A stretch of DNA of 37,558 nt, from contig JAVKDP010000051.1 of NCBI GenBank assembly GCA_040222185.1, forward strand, positions 1 to 37,558, written 5' to 3'. Origin of the DNA: JAVKDP01 sp040222185 (GTDB lineage Bacteria; Bacteroidota; Rhodothermia; Balneolales; Balneolaceae). Made by a program: the position numbers and the translations under genes. Below, piece after piece: positions 8,424 through 16,412 of this stretch. Positions within the stretch are counted from its first letter, which is position 1. The number at the start of each line of letters is the position of its first letter. The notes below the pieces were generated by a model. That model was given only the letters and a program-made list of their open reading frames with translations, had not been told where the DNA came from and searched no databases.

Positions 8424-8987
8424 TTAATTAGATGAGCTTGTAAGTACTATCTTACGAGATGAAGGTGCTATTCCGGTTTCGGAGTTAACTAAAGTAAGTT
8501 TAGAAAAACTCTCATCCACATCCGACTGTAAGGACTGGTCGTTATTTGGCTGAACTGAGGTTCCAACAAACATAATTACGTTGTTTCGATCTACCCATGG
8601 TTCAACAACATTAGCCTCGGTAGCAATATTTGTTTGTGAAGCTTCCTGGACGGCAGGGGTACCGTTATAGAAATATAAACCTGTAGATACTACCATCAAC
8701 AGGATTGCTGCTGCAGCCACAGATTTTGTAAGAAGAAACATCCATTGTTTATTCTTTCTTAGTTCCTTTTGCTGAGCAGCTATAGCTGATTTAGAAACAT
8801 TATTTGAAAGCTCTTCAGGAGGGTCCATTAACGGGAGCTTGCCCATTTTTTGATATGTTTTCCTGAGGCTTTCTACTTCGATCAGAAGATTTTCATCTTC
8901 CATCATTTCTCTTTCAAATTCGATCTCCTCAGAGGGATCCATTTCCCTCATCAGATATCGAATACTACAATTTTCACTTTCTAGCAT
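8424..8987 (-). CDS. Probable anti-sigma factor (single-pass membrane)
   Basis: A 187-residue protein with a cytoplasmic acidic N-terminal helical part (MREMDPSEEIEFEREMMED and onward), one hydrophobic segment at about 86-107, and an extracytoplasmic tail of about 80 residues. The ATG at 8987 lies 14 bp inside the upstream ECF sigma gene, a typical sigma/anti-sigma coupling. The zinc-binding HxxxCxxC motif of many anti-sigmas is absent. The role as anti-sigma is inferred from position, topology and the ECF-like N terminus, not from a recognised domain. It would hold the sigma factor at the membrane until an envelope signal releases it. Confidence 0.7.
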   Translation of the reverse strand: MLESENCSIRYLMREMDPSEEIEFEREMMEDENLLIEVESLRKTYQKMGKLPLMDPPEELSNNVSKSAIAAQQKELRKNKQWMFLLTKSVAAAAILLMVVSTGLYFYNGTPAVQEASQTNIATEANVVEPWVDRNNVIMFVGTSVQPNNDQSLQSDVDESFSKLTLVNSETGIAPSSRKIVLTSSSN

Positions 8988-9618
8988 GTTTTAACTCTAA
9001 TTGTCTTTCTTCTTCAAAGTGTTTTCGAAGATTAATTAACGCATATCTCATACGTCCTAGTGCCGTATTTATTGATACATTAGTCAATTCTGCGATTTCT
9101 TTAAAGGGCATTTCATAATAATGCCTCAAAAGTACAACGGATCTTTGTTCTTCAGGTAACTTCGAAATGTGATTCATTAAACTGGTTCTCATTTCTGTGT
9201 CAACCATTTTTTCATCAGCATCAACAATGCTGCTATCACCAAGTCGATCGAAGTAGTCTGATTTAGAATCTTCCTCGCCATACCAGGAGTTAACGTCAAT
9301 GTATCGCTTTTGTTTTCTAATATGATCAATTGTTGCGTTATGAGCAATACGCATTACCCATGCTATCCATTTACCCTGTTCATTGTAGGTATCATCCATT
9401 TTGGTAATCACCTTTGTAAAGGTTTCCTGGAAGATATCATTAGCTGTTTCAGGGTTGTTTATCATACTGTAGATGTATGAATAAATTTTTGATTGATGTC
9501 TGTTCATCAATTCATTAAAAGCCGATTCATCTGCCTTACGTCGAAAAAGCTTCACCAAATCCTGATCTTTTAATTCCTTATAAGATTTTTTGCCAGTATG
9601 TCTCTTTAATAATTCCAT
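8974..9618 (-). CDS. ECF-type RNA polymerase sigma factor
   Basis: A 214-residue extracytoplasmic-function sigma factor. Region 2 spans about 31-105: AFNELMNRHQSKIYSYIY, the core-binding NDIFQETFTKV, and the -10-reading segment IAWVMRIAHNATIDHIRKQK. Region 4 spans about 147-200: LPEEQRSVVLLRHYYEMPFK followed by the helix-turn-helix EIAELTNVSINTALGRMRYA. Region 3 is missing, as expected. ATG 9618 (MELLKRHTGK) is preferred. The open frame extends to 9693, but the extra 25 residues are not sigma-like. It directs transcription of an unknown regulon, probably its own operon too. Confidence 0.93.
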   Translation of the reverse strand: MELLKRHTGKKSYKELKDQDLVKLFRRKADESAFNELMNRHQSKIYSYIYSMINNPETANDIFQETFTKVITKMDDTYNEQGKWIAWVMRIAHNATIDHIRKQKRYIDVNSWYGEEDSKSDYFDRLGDSSIVDADEKMVDTEMRTSLMNHISKLPEEQRSVVLLRHYYEMPFKEIAELTNVSINTALGRMRYALINLRKHFEEERQLELKHARK

Positions 9619-9723
9619 AGTGTCCACCCATTTTTTTGGGATTAAACTCTCTGTATGAATATAGCCGAATAAAACCTCCGTTGAATCCTGCAAAACATCC
9701 TTTTACAAAGAGCGTTTTTTCAA

Positions 9724-9769
9724 CCAATAAACAGAAGCTTTTAAATTTTGAAGAGCATTTGTTTATTGG
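9724..9769. promoter_or_regulatory. Inverted repeat upstream of the sigma operon
   Basis: CCAATAAACA (9724-9733) is perfectly mirrored by TGTTTATTGG (9760-9769) across a 26-bp spacer. It lies between the uvrC stop (9855) and the sigma start (9618), both on the minus strand. No T-run follows on that strand, so a classical terminator is unlikely. A regulator site, or an RNA structure in the sigma leader, is possible but unproven. The rest of 9694-9854 shows nothing further. Confidence 0.35.
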
Positions 9770-9854
9770 CTTGGGTCTATTTTACAATTCACATGTTAGC
9801 ATCTGTATCACATGATGATGTTAGACCTCACATTTCATTACACACTATGACGAA

Positions 9855-11702
9855 TCAACCCCTAAAGTAGTTGTAGACTCTCTCTCCTAATTTCTTCCCG
9901 GCGAGTTCTATGAGTTTCTCCTGAGAAGCTTTCTTTATTTCTTTCACAGAACCCAGTTCTTTTAAAAGCATTTGTGCTTTTTTCTCTCCTACCCCATCTA
10001 TATCTGTTAACTCAGTTACAAAGGTTCTTTTAGCTCTTTTCTGGCGATGAAAAGTAATTGCAAATCGATGGGCTTCATCCCTTGCATGTTGCAAAAGTTT
10101 AAGCGCAGTCGATTTCTTGGGAATCATCACTGATTCAGACATTCCCGGAAGGAAAACTTCTTCCAGTCGCTTCGCTAACCCAATGATTTCACATTCTCCA
10201 TAAAAGCCTATTTCTTTTAAAGCCTCTACTGCTGAACTGAGCTGCCCTTTTCCACCATCTACAACAATAAGGTCAGGAATCTGAGCCCCATCCTTCATAA
10301 CGGCTGAATATCTTCGGGTCAGTATTTCTTTCATGGAAGCGAAATCATCTGGACCAACCACAGTTTTTATATTATACCTTTTGTATTCACTTTTCCTGGG
10401 CTTAGCATCCACAAAGGATACCATTGAAGCTACAGGATCAGTTCCCTGGAGGTTTGAGTTGTCAAAACACTCTATTCTTCGAGGGAGTCTTTTAAGCCTT
10501 AGGTGCTCTTTCAATTCTTTTACTGCATGCGGTATTCTATCTCGCTCTGATTTTTCTTTTTCGAGCCTTCGTTCATTTAAATGAAGTCTTGCATTAGTAA
10601 GTGCCATCTTGATGAGCTGGGCTTTCGATCCTTTTTGTGGAACATGTACGGGTATCTTCTTCCCCCTTTCCTGGTACAAATAATCTACCAAGGGTTCGTC
10701 ATCCGTCATTTCATGGCTCAGGTATACTTCATCCGGAATAGCAGCTGTGTACTGACCGGTATAATAATCTTCTACAAACGACTGAAGCATATCTCCAACC
10801 TGAAGTCCATCTATATTCTTAAGGAATCGATGGAATTTACCGATAAGCTTACCTTCTCTTACCTTAAACAAAACACCACAGGCTTCACCTAGATCTTCAG
10901 CAACACTGATCCCAAATACATCACGATCTACTTTCTTTTCGTCAACCATATTCATTCGTTGACTGTACCTTGTAACAGCAGCCACGCTATCCCGAAGCTT
11001 TGCGGCTTCTTCGAATGCCAATGCATCTGAAGCAATCTGCATTTCCTCCTTCAATTCCCGAAGAAGTACTTCCGTCTGGCCGTTGAGTAATCGCTCTACT
11101 TTTTTGATTGTCTCCTTATAACCTTCTGTATCCCAGTCTCCGGAGCAATTCTGGAGGTAATCGTCAAAACAGGAATGCCATTTGGGAATCCCGCGAGTCT
11201 TATCAATATTCTTGATTGAAACGGCACAAGTACACAGATCGAATGCTTTTCTGATCGTCTCCAACATCCGTTTCATATTAGTTACGCTGTCATAAGGACC
11301 GTAATATTTACTTCCGTCTTTTATGATAGTCCGTGTGGGATAAACTCTGGGCTTTTCGTCTTGTGTAATGCATATATAGGGATAAGACTTATCATCCCGG
11401 TACATGATATTATATCGGGGTTCGTACTGTTTTATCAGGTTATTCTCGAGAATAAGAGCCTCAGCTTCAGATGCTGTTATAATAACTTCCAGATCTTCAA
11501 TTTTGGAAACCATGGTCCTGATTCGCCCATCAACAGGTCCTGAATCCTGAAAGTATGAACGAACCCTGTTTCTCAATTTCTTAGCCTTGCCTACATACAA
11601 CACACTCCCCCCTTTATCCCGATATATATACACCCCGGGAGATAATGGCAGGTTGGCGACTTTTTCTGAAATTGGAATTGTGGGAGACTCTGAACTATTC
11701 AT
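9855..11702 (-). CDS. uvrC: Excinuclease ABC subunit C
   Basis: A 615-residue UvrC that makes both incisions around UvrB-bound DNA lesions. Domains in order: an N-terminal GIY-YIG nuclease (SPGVYIYRDKGGSVLYVGKA, then LRNRVRSYF); a short cysteine-containing segment; the UVR/UvrB-binding coiled coil (around EEMQIASDALAFEEAAKLRD); the RNase-H-like C-terminal nuclease (RIECFDNSNLQGTDPVASMV, and LIVVDGGKGQL); and a final helix-hairpin-helix pair (LTDIDGVGEKKAQMLLKELG). The length is normal. ATG 11702 is chosen; the frame also opens at TTG 11711, adding three residues. It is separated by 236 bp from the sigma factor downstream and is probably its own transcription unit. Confidence 0.97.
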   Translation of the reverse strand: MNSSESPTIPISEKVANLPLSPGVYIYRDKGGSVLYVGKAKKLRNRVRSYFQDSGPVDGRIRTMVSKIEDLEVIITASEAEALILENNLIKQYEPRYNIMYRDDKSYPYICITQDEKPRVYPTRTIIKDGSKYYGPYDSVTNMKRMLETIRKAFDLCTCAVSIKNIDKTRGIPKWHSCFDDYLQNCSGDWDTEGYKETIKKVERLLNGQTEVLLRELKEEMQIASDALAFEEAAKLRDSVAAVTRYSQRMNMVDEKKVDRDVFGISVAEDLGEACGVLFKVREGKLIGKFHRFLKNIDGLQVGDMLQSFVEDYYTGQYTAAIPDEVYLSHEMTDDEPLVDYLYQERGKKIPVHVPQKGSKAQLIKMALTNARLHLNERRLEKEKSERDRIPHAVKELKEHLRLKRLPRRIECFDNSNLQGTDPVASMVSFVDAKPRKSEYKRYNIKTVVGPDDFASMKEILTRRYSAVMKDGAQIPDLIVVDGGKGQLSSAVEALKEIGFYGECEIIGLAKRLEEVFLPGMSESVMIPKKSTALKLLQHARDEAHRFAITFHRQKRAKRTFVTELTDIDGVGEKKAQMLLKELGSVKEIKKASQEKLIELAGKKLGERVYNYFRG

Positions 11703-11711
11703 TGTTGCCAA

Positions 11712-11908
11712 GATACAAAGAAAAGAGTTTCTACTAAGCTCCTTTTCTTCTACAGTTAAAGATCTGATGAATTAAAAATTCACTTAAGAAGCATATTTAT
11801 TCACTTTATTCTTAAGCTTCGATGGGATATAATGAATAGAACTTTAACGTTAATTAGGAATAAAGTAAACTCATTTGATTTTATTCTGTTATTGTATACA
11901 AGCTGAAA
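11712..11908. promoter_or_regulatory. AT-rich divergent intergenic region with an inverted repeat
   Basis: This 197-bp region lies between uvrC (-) and the PhyH-like gene (+). CTTAAGAA (11783-11790) is mirrored by TTCTTAAG (11809-11816) with an 18-bp spacer, and ATTCACTT occurs twice beside it. Base composition already resembles the low-GC gene to the right. Promoters for both genes must lie here, but none can be assigned with confidence. Confidence 0.3.
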
Positions 11909-12631
11909 ATGAACTACGCAAGGAACAAAATAGAACTTGAAGAAAATGGGTTTTCCATTTTATCTGACCTGTATTCGGATAACGAAGTAAGCCAAATGTT
12001 AGCTTGTATCGAAAATTCTGAACAGAACGGAAATTCATTTATGAAAACAAAAGATTTATTTGCGATTCGGCAATTAATCAAAAACATACCTGAATTGAGC
12101 GATTTGTTATTCAACAAAAAACTGACTGAATTGCTTGCTGACCTTTCCGATTCTAAATATTTTCTGACAAAAGCAATCTATTTTGACAAACCAATCGAAT
12201 CGAATTGGTTTGTTGCTTATCATCAAGATTTGAGTATTTCAGTTAACAAAAAATCGGTTTTGGAAGACTATTCAAACTGGACTTTTAAAAAAGGGCAATA
12301 TGGAGTTCAACCACCAATTCAGATTTTAGAAGATACAATTACAATCAGAGTTCACTTGGACAAAACGGACAAGAATAACGGAGCTTTAAAAGTAATCCCA
12401 ACGTCTCATTTAAACGGAATAGTTCGTACCGACTCAAAAGGTTGGAATTTCGAAAATGAATTTACCTGCGAAGTAGAAAAAGGAGGAGTAATGTTAATGA
12501 AACCTCTAACTTTACACGCTTCGAACAGAACTACAAACGGAAAGAAAAGAAGAGTAATACATTTAGAATTTAATAAGCATAGCTTGACTGAACCGTTGGC
12601 TTGGTTAGAACATTACGAACTTAAAGTGTGA
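11909..12631 (+). CDS. Phytanoyl-CoA dioxygenase (PhyH)-like Fe(II)/2-oxoglutarate enzyme
   Basis: A 240-residue PhyH-family protein. The double-stranded beta-helix iron site is visible: YHQDLSI supplies the HxD pair, and a distal histidine comes from LTLHASNRT. The 2-oxoglutarate arginine is probably in KKRRVIHLEF. NNGALKVIPTSH is also a family hallmark. Members hydroxylate diverse small molecules using Fe(II), oxygen and 2-oxoglutarate; the substrate here is unknown. The gene stands out in composition: three 60-base stretches I counted are 32 to 35 percent G+C, against 45 percent in a stretch of the next gene. Codons are strongly A/T-ending. This suggests recent transfer, perhaps from a low-GC Bacteroidota donor. 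It lies 44 bp from the following gene, but that gap may be an insertion boundary rather than an operon junction. Confidence 0.85.
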   Translation: MNYARNKIELEENGFSILSDLYSDNEVSQMLACIENSEQNGNSFMKTKDLFAIRQLIKNIPELSDLLFNKKLTELLADLSDSKYFLTKAIYFDKPIESNWFVAYHQDLSISVNKKSVLEDYSNWTFKKGQYGVQPPIQILEDTITIRVHLDKTDKNNGALKVIPTSHLNGIVRTDSKGWNFENEFTCEVEKGGVMLMKPLTLHASNRTTNGKKRRVIHLEFNKHSLTEPLAWLEHYELKV

Positions 12632-12675
12632 ATACAGAAACCGTTGCTGAACATGATTTATAAATTATAACCTTA

Positions 12676-13599
12676 GTGAAAAAACTATCCAAAGAGTCCT
12701 TTCAAAGAACCAAGTCTTTTATCTTTACTAATGGCCGAATTCTTGACCAGCGATTGTTTGAATTTTATTTCGAACATGGAAGCAAAGAGTCCGTCATCGA
12801 AGCTTTGAGAGCCTATCAAAATGAAGATGGCGGTTTTGGTCAGGCGTTGGAACCCGATTTGAGGTCTCCCCTTTCTACCGTGTATACTACTTCTCAGGGC
12901 TTATTTATTTTACGCGAAATTGGAGCAACATTAGAAGAATCAATCGTACGAAATGCTATCAATTATCTGCTGGAAAACTACGAGGAAGGAAACTCCATTT
13001 GGTCGATCATTCCTCAAGATGCACTCGAAGCTCCACACGCCGGTCATTGGGATGAGATCATTGAAAAAGAGTTCGATGACTTCTTCATCAATATGCGCGC
13101 CGGGCTTGCCGGACATTTTTGGCACTATAAAGAGTTAGTACCTGAAGGGTTTGCAGAACAAATAACAACGGAAGTAATGGAGACCTTACTGGCAACCCCG
13201 GACGAAAATCTTGGTTGGATCTTTGATCTCTGGAGCTATCTGGGCTTAATGAATACACATGGATTACCGGAAAACTTCAAACAGGCATTATTTGAAAAAC
13301 TAAGCCAAGTGATTCCAAAAAAGGTGGAGAAAAATCCTGATAAATGGACTATGATGAGTGTCTCCCCTTTGAATATGGCTCCAACTCCTGATTCGCCCAT
13401 GACAACTTTTATCGACTCTAAATATATCGAAAAAAATCTCGTTTATGATATTGATCAACAACTACCAGATGGAACCTGGGCACTTGACTGGTCATGGGAA
13501 AAGGATGATCCTGAAGCATGGGCGATTGCAGAAAAGGAATGGAAAGCACATCTTGCAATTGGAAAACTACGAACACTACAAGCCTATGGCCGGATTTGA
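12676..13599 (+). CDS. Squalene-cyclase/prenyltransferase-like alpha-toroid protein
   Basis: A 307-residue protein with features of the alpha-alpha toroid (terpene cyclase / prenyltransferase beta) fold. At 48-61 it has QNEDGGFGQALEPD, a QW-like repeat, followed by helical stretches such as VYTTSQGLFILREIGA and a second tryptophan-rich unit near the C terminus (LPDGTWALDWSWEKDD). It is half the length of true squalene-hopene cyclases and lacks their DxDD catalytic motif, so cyclase activity is not supported. There is no signal peptide. The start is GTG 12676; no in-frame ATG precedes the conserved part. Its stop is 4 bp before the DUF4442 gene, so the two are surely co-translated. The function is unknown. 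Confidence 0.7.
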   Translation: MKKLSKESFQRTKSFIFTNGRILDQRLFEFYFEHGSKESVIEALRAYQNEDGGFGQALEPDLRSPLSTVYTTSQGLFILREIGATLEESIVRNAINYLLENYEEGNSIWSIIPQDALEAPHAGHWDEIIEKEFDDFFINMRAGLAGHFWHYKELVPEGFAEQITTEVMETLLATPDENLGWIFDLWSYLGLMNTHGLPENFKQALFEKLSQVIPKKVEKNPDKWTMMSVSPLNMAPTPDSPMTTFIDSKYIEKNLVYDIDQQLPDGTWALDWSWEKDDPEAWAIAEKEWKAHLAIGKLRTLQAYGRI

Positions 13600-13603
13600 T
13601 ACG

Positions 13604-14053
13604 ATGAACGCAGAATCCTTCGAGCAACTATTAAGAAACCAGATCCCAATTGCGTGGATTGCCGGGGTGCGTTTTGAAAGCTATGCTGGGGAAACATTTA
13701 AAACCTCTGTAAGGCACGACTTTCTCAACCAAAACCCATTTGGGAGTATGTTCTGGGCTGTGGAAGGTATGGCCGCTGAATTTGCAGGAGGAATGATGCT
13801 AACGGATAAAATTAATGCAACCGGGAAAAGTATAGCCACTTTGGTGGTTAAGAACGAAACCGTTTTTACCAAGAAGGCGCGGGGGAAAATTGTTTTCAGT
13901 TGTAATGAAGGAGCTAAAATTGATCAGGAAATCCAAAAGGCTATAGATACGAATACTCCTTCTGTATTCGACTTAAAAAGTACAGGTACTGACGAAGAAG
14001 GTGATGTGGTAGCTGAGTTTGTGTTCACCTGGAGTATTAAGGTTAGAGACTAA
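13604..14053 (+). CDS. DUF4442 hotdog-fold (thioesterase-like) protein
   Basis: A 149-residue protein with the core of the DUF4442 hotdog family: NQNPFGSMFWAVEGMAAEFA followed by GGMMLTDKI and a strand-rich C terminus. Hotdog proteins of this kind are usually acyl-CoA thioesterase-like, acting on fatty acyl or related thioesters. The chosen ATG at 13604 (MNAESFEQLL) is 4 bp beyond the upstream stop. The open frame continues 159 bp further left inside the toroid gene, but that part overlaps a well-supported coding sequence and is rejected. Pairing with the toroid gene suggests a joint, possibly lipid-related, job, which is only inference. Confidence 0.78.
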   Translation: MNAESFEQLLRNQIPIAWIAGVRFESYAGETFKTSVRHDFLNQNPFGSMFWAVEGMAAEFAGGMMLTDKINATGKSIATLVVKNETVFTKKARGKIVFSCNEGAKIDQEIQKAIDTNTPSVFDLKSTGTDEEGDVVAEFVFTWSIKVRD

Positions 14054-14133
14054 CCTGATACGTAGTGCTAAATAAATTTTCAACCCTTTGTTTATACAAA
14101 TTTTATACCTTCTTCGAATTAAACTTTTTCTTA

Positions 14134-14388
14134 ATGGATAAAAACATTCCTAATGGGCTGGTTTTTTCAGCCAAATCCCCTACACGCAAAAAGAGAGCTT
14201 TACTATTAGTTTCTATACTTATAGTGCTTCAGGTGTGTTTAATCTGGCCAGTTTATCCCTTATTTGCATCGCCAACTCCTCAGGTTCTGGGCTTCCCCCT
14301 TTCTTTTGTCTGGGTGATTTTGATACTCATTCTTTCCTTTACTTCGCTGTTTATTTTTTTCAAAAAAGATAACTCATCGGAGGAATAG
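14134..14388 (+). CDS. DUF3311-like small symporter-associated membrane protein
   Basis: An 84-residue protein with two membrane segments, one around LLLVSILIVLQVCLIWPVYP and one in FPLSFVWVILILILSFTSLF. It resembles DUF3311, small proteins placed directly before a sodium:solute symporter and thought to assist it. ATG 14134 (MDKNIPNGLV) is preferred over an upstream in-frame start at 14065. The stop is 2 bp before the symporter start, and a GGAGG at 14379-14383 lies inside its last codons, serving the symporter. Confidence 0.72.
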   Translation: MDKNIPNGLVFSAKSPTRKKRALLLVSILIVLQVCLIWPVYPLFASPTPQVLGFPLSFVWVILILILSFTSLFIFFKKDNSSEE

Positions 14389-14390
14389 GC

Positions 14391-15869
14391 TTGGAAGACT
14401 GGATGATTATTCTCGGAATTTGTGGCTTGTACCTGGTAGTAACTTTGGTAATGGGAATTATCCCTGGCTTAAAAGTAAGTAATAGTACCACTGGTTATGT
14501 AGCTGGTGATCGAAGTATGAATGTATTCATACTATACTTTGTGCTTGGAGCTTCTATTTTCTCTTCCTTTGCATTTCTTGGCGGCCCTGGATGGGCATAT
14601 TCACGGGGAGCAGCCGCTTTTTATATTATTGCTTATGGTGCGATGGGGATGGTTCCTTTTTACTTCTTTGGTCCAAAAGCCAGGAAACTGGGTGCAAAGT
14701 TTGGGTTCGTTACTCAGGCAGAACTTCTCCAGGATAGATTTAACAGCAAACTCCTTTCGGCTATACTCTCCGTACTTACTGTTGTTGTTTTAATCCCATA
14801 TCTAACCCTGCAAATGAAGGGTGCTGGGTTGGTTCTAAACACTATTAGTGAAGGTGCAATCCCGAACTGGCTTGGAGCTGGAATCGCGTATTTTGTAGTT
14901 CTGATTTATGTTTACTTCAGCGGTGTGATGGGAGTAGGTTGGACGAATACCTTCCAGGGAATTTTTATGTTGGTAATTGCCTGGTTTTTGGGCTTATATC
15001 TACCTGAGAAAATGTATGGCGGTATCGGCCCGATGTTTGAACAGCTTATCAACTCAGATTTTAAACAAGCATTAACTGCACCCGGGCTTACTTCAAGTGG
15101 AAATGCATGGGATTGGTGGGGCTTTAGTTCTGCGGTTCTGGTTTCTGCAATTGGCTTCTCGATGTGGCCTCATTTCTTTATGAAAGCCTTTGCTGCAAAA
15201 AGCGATCGCACCATTAAGTTAACCGTAGTTTTGTATCCTACTTTCCAGGTATTCCTTGTTCCTATTTTAATTATTGGCTTTGCCGCGGTGTTAGCTTTTC
15301 CAGGAGTAACTCCGGCAGACTCTATTCTTCCCCATGTGTTGCTTCAAATGGATTTACCTGTGCTTCTCATAGGTTTAGTATGTGCAGGCACGCTAGCTGC
15401 CTCTATGTCATCCGGAGACGCTATTGTTCATGCAGCGGCTTCGGTTGGAGTTCGGGATGGAATCTCTAAAATCCCATCTATTCAAAACTGGATGAAATCA
15501 GGTTCCAATGAACGAACACTGATTCGAATTGCTGTAGTCATTATCAGTCTGATTGCCTATTACTTCGCTGTTTTCTCCGAAACTGATATCGTCTCTCTAC
15601 TGCTTGGAGCTTATGGCGGAATCGCACAAATGTTCCCTTTGGTGTTTGCAATGTTCTACTGGCCAAGAGCTAATGGTAAAGGTGCTTTAGCCGGGTTGAT
15701 TGGTGGAATAATTGTAACTCTTTTCTTCCTTTATAACCCGGAGTTTAAACCGATTCCAATTCACGAGGGTGCTTATGGGCTGATTGTGAATATTGCCCTG
15801 CTCGTTGGGGTGAGCCTTGCTACAGAACCTGAAGAGTTGGAAAGAATTGAGAGGTATACGGAGCTTTGA
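14391..15869 (+). CDS. Sodium:solute symporter (SSS family)
   Basis: A 492-residue inner-membrane transporter with about 13 hydrophobic segments and SSS-family features: VMGIIPGLK and YVAGDRSMNVF at the N terminus, FAFLGGPGWAYSRGAAAFY in the first helices, and ASMSSGDAIVHAAASVGVRD later. It couples Na+ (or H+) entry to uptake of a small solute; the overall pattern suggests the PanF-like subgroup, but the substrate cannot be read. The start is TTG 14391, supported by a Shine-Dalgarno GGAGG at 14379-14383, seven bases upstream; ATG 14403 is an alternative. It is translationally linked with the DUF3311-like gene before it. Confidence 0.9.
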   Translation: MEDWMIILGICGLYLVVTLVMGIIPGLKVSNSTTGYVAGDRSMNVFILYFVLGASIFSSFAFLGGPGWAYSRGAAAFYIIAYGAMGMVPFYFFGPKARKLGAKFGFVTQAELLQDRFNSKLLSAILSVLTVVVLIPYLTLQMKGAGLVLNTISEGAIPNWLGAGIAYFVVLIYVYFSGVMGVGWTNTFQGIFMLVIAWFLGLYLPEKMYGGIGPMFEQLINSDFKQALTAPGLTSSGNAWDWWGFSSAVLVSAIGFSMWPHFFMKAFAAKSDRTIKLTVVLYPTFQVFLVPILIIGFAAVLAFPGVTPADSILPHVLLQMDLPVLLIGLVCAGTLAASMSSGDAIVHAAASVGVRDGISKIPSIQNWMKSGSNERTLIRIAVVIISLIAYYFAVFSETDIVSLLLGAYGGIAQMFPLVFAMFYWPRANGKGALAGLIGGIIVTLFFLYNPEFKPIPIHEGAYGLIVNIALLVGVSLATEPEELERIERYTEL

Positions 15870-15878
15870 GGTTTTGCC

Positions 15879-16199
15879 ATGATTATAAGCTTTTTTAGTA
15901 GAATGACTGGTTATAACAAGGTTAAGTTTGTGTTCTATTCAATTGGAATCTTGCTCACATTTGTATTTTTCGATAGTGGTGATATTAGATCAGCCACTCA
16001 TACACCTCCGCTTAGTTTTGTTTTACCATTCATGATAAGCTTTGTTGGATCTATTTGGCTTTTATTTGATGCCATGGTTTTTGTTGGAAATAAAATGGTT
16101 AATAAAGAACCTAAAGAATTGAACATGAATTTTATTTTTCACATTGTAGGAATAGGTGTACAAATAGCAGTCTGCATTATGATCTATAAACTCTATTAG
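15879..16199 (+). CDS. Small hypothetical membrane protein
   Basis: A 106-residue protein of unknown family with three hydrophobic segments: near VKFVFYSIGILLTFVFF, near SFVLPFMISFVGSIWLLF, and at the C terminus FHIVGIGVQIAVCIMIYKLY. It begins 9 bp after the symporter stop and may belong to that operon. No motif suggests a function. Coding status is supported by length, spacing and a regular hydrophobic pattern rather than by homology. Confidence 0.6.
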   Translation: MIISFFSRMTGYNKVKFVFYSIGILLTFVFFDSGDIRSATHTPPLSFVLPFMISFVGSIWLLFDAMVFVGNKMVNKEPKELNMNFIFHIVGIGVQIAVCIMIYKLY

Positions 16200-16412
16200 A
16201 ATCCTTTTTTTGTATTAGGATGATATGAACCACCGCAAACCCTAAATCGCTAATGAATCAAGTTCAGCACATGGTTCAGGATGACAGGGATGAGATTAAA
16301 TTCAATTTGTTTCAATAATCCTTCAAAAGAATACTAATAATGCACTGACATAGGGTTGTCAGCTTTGCCATTTAATTTGGTTTTATACCTTAAAACCAGA
16401 CTGGAGAATCAC
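16200..16412. other. Intergenic spacer with possible repeat debris
   Basis: This 213-bp spacer contains GGTTCAGGATGACAGGGATG (16271-16290) after AATCAAGTTCAGCACA. The phrase resembles an interspersed palindromic repeat containing TTCAGGATGACA that I recognise loosely from other genomes, but there is only one degraded copy here. Apart from that and a ribosome-binding site for the GyrI-like gene, nothing was found. Confidence 0.25.

Noticed and set aside
13445..13603. N-terminal extension of the DUF4442 gene
   Set aside because: It lies wholly inside the toroid gene in another frame, and the ATG at 13604 is 4 bp after that gene's stop with a good match to family length.
16200..16412. A small RNA or tRNA gene in the spacer before the GyrI-like gene
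   Set aside because: No cloverleaf or convincing stem was seen. The only recognisable part is a degraded palindromic repeat phrase.
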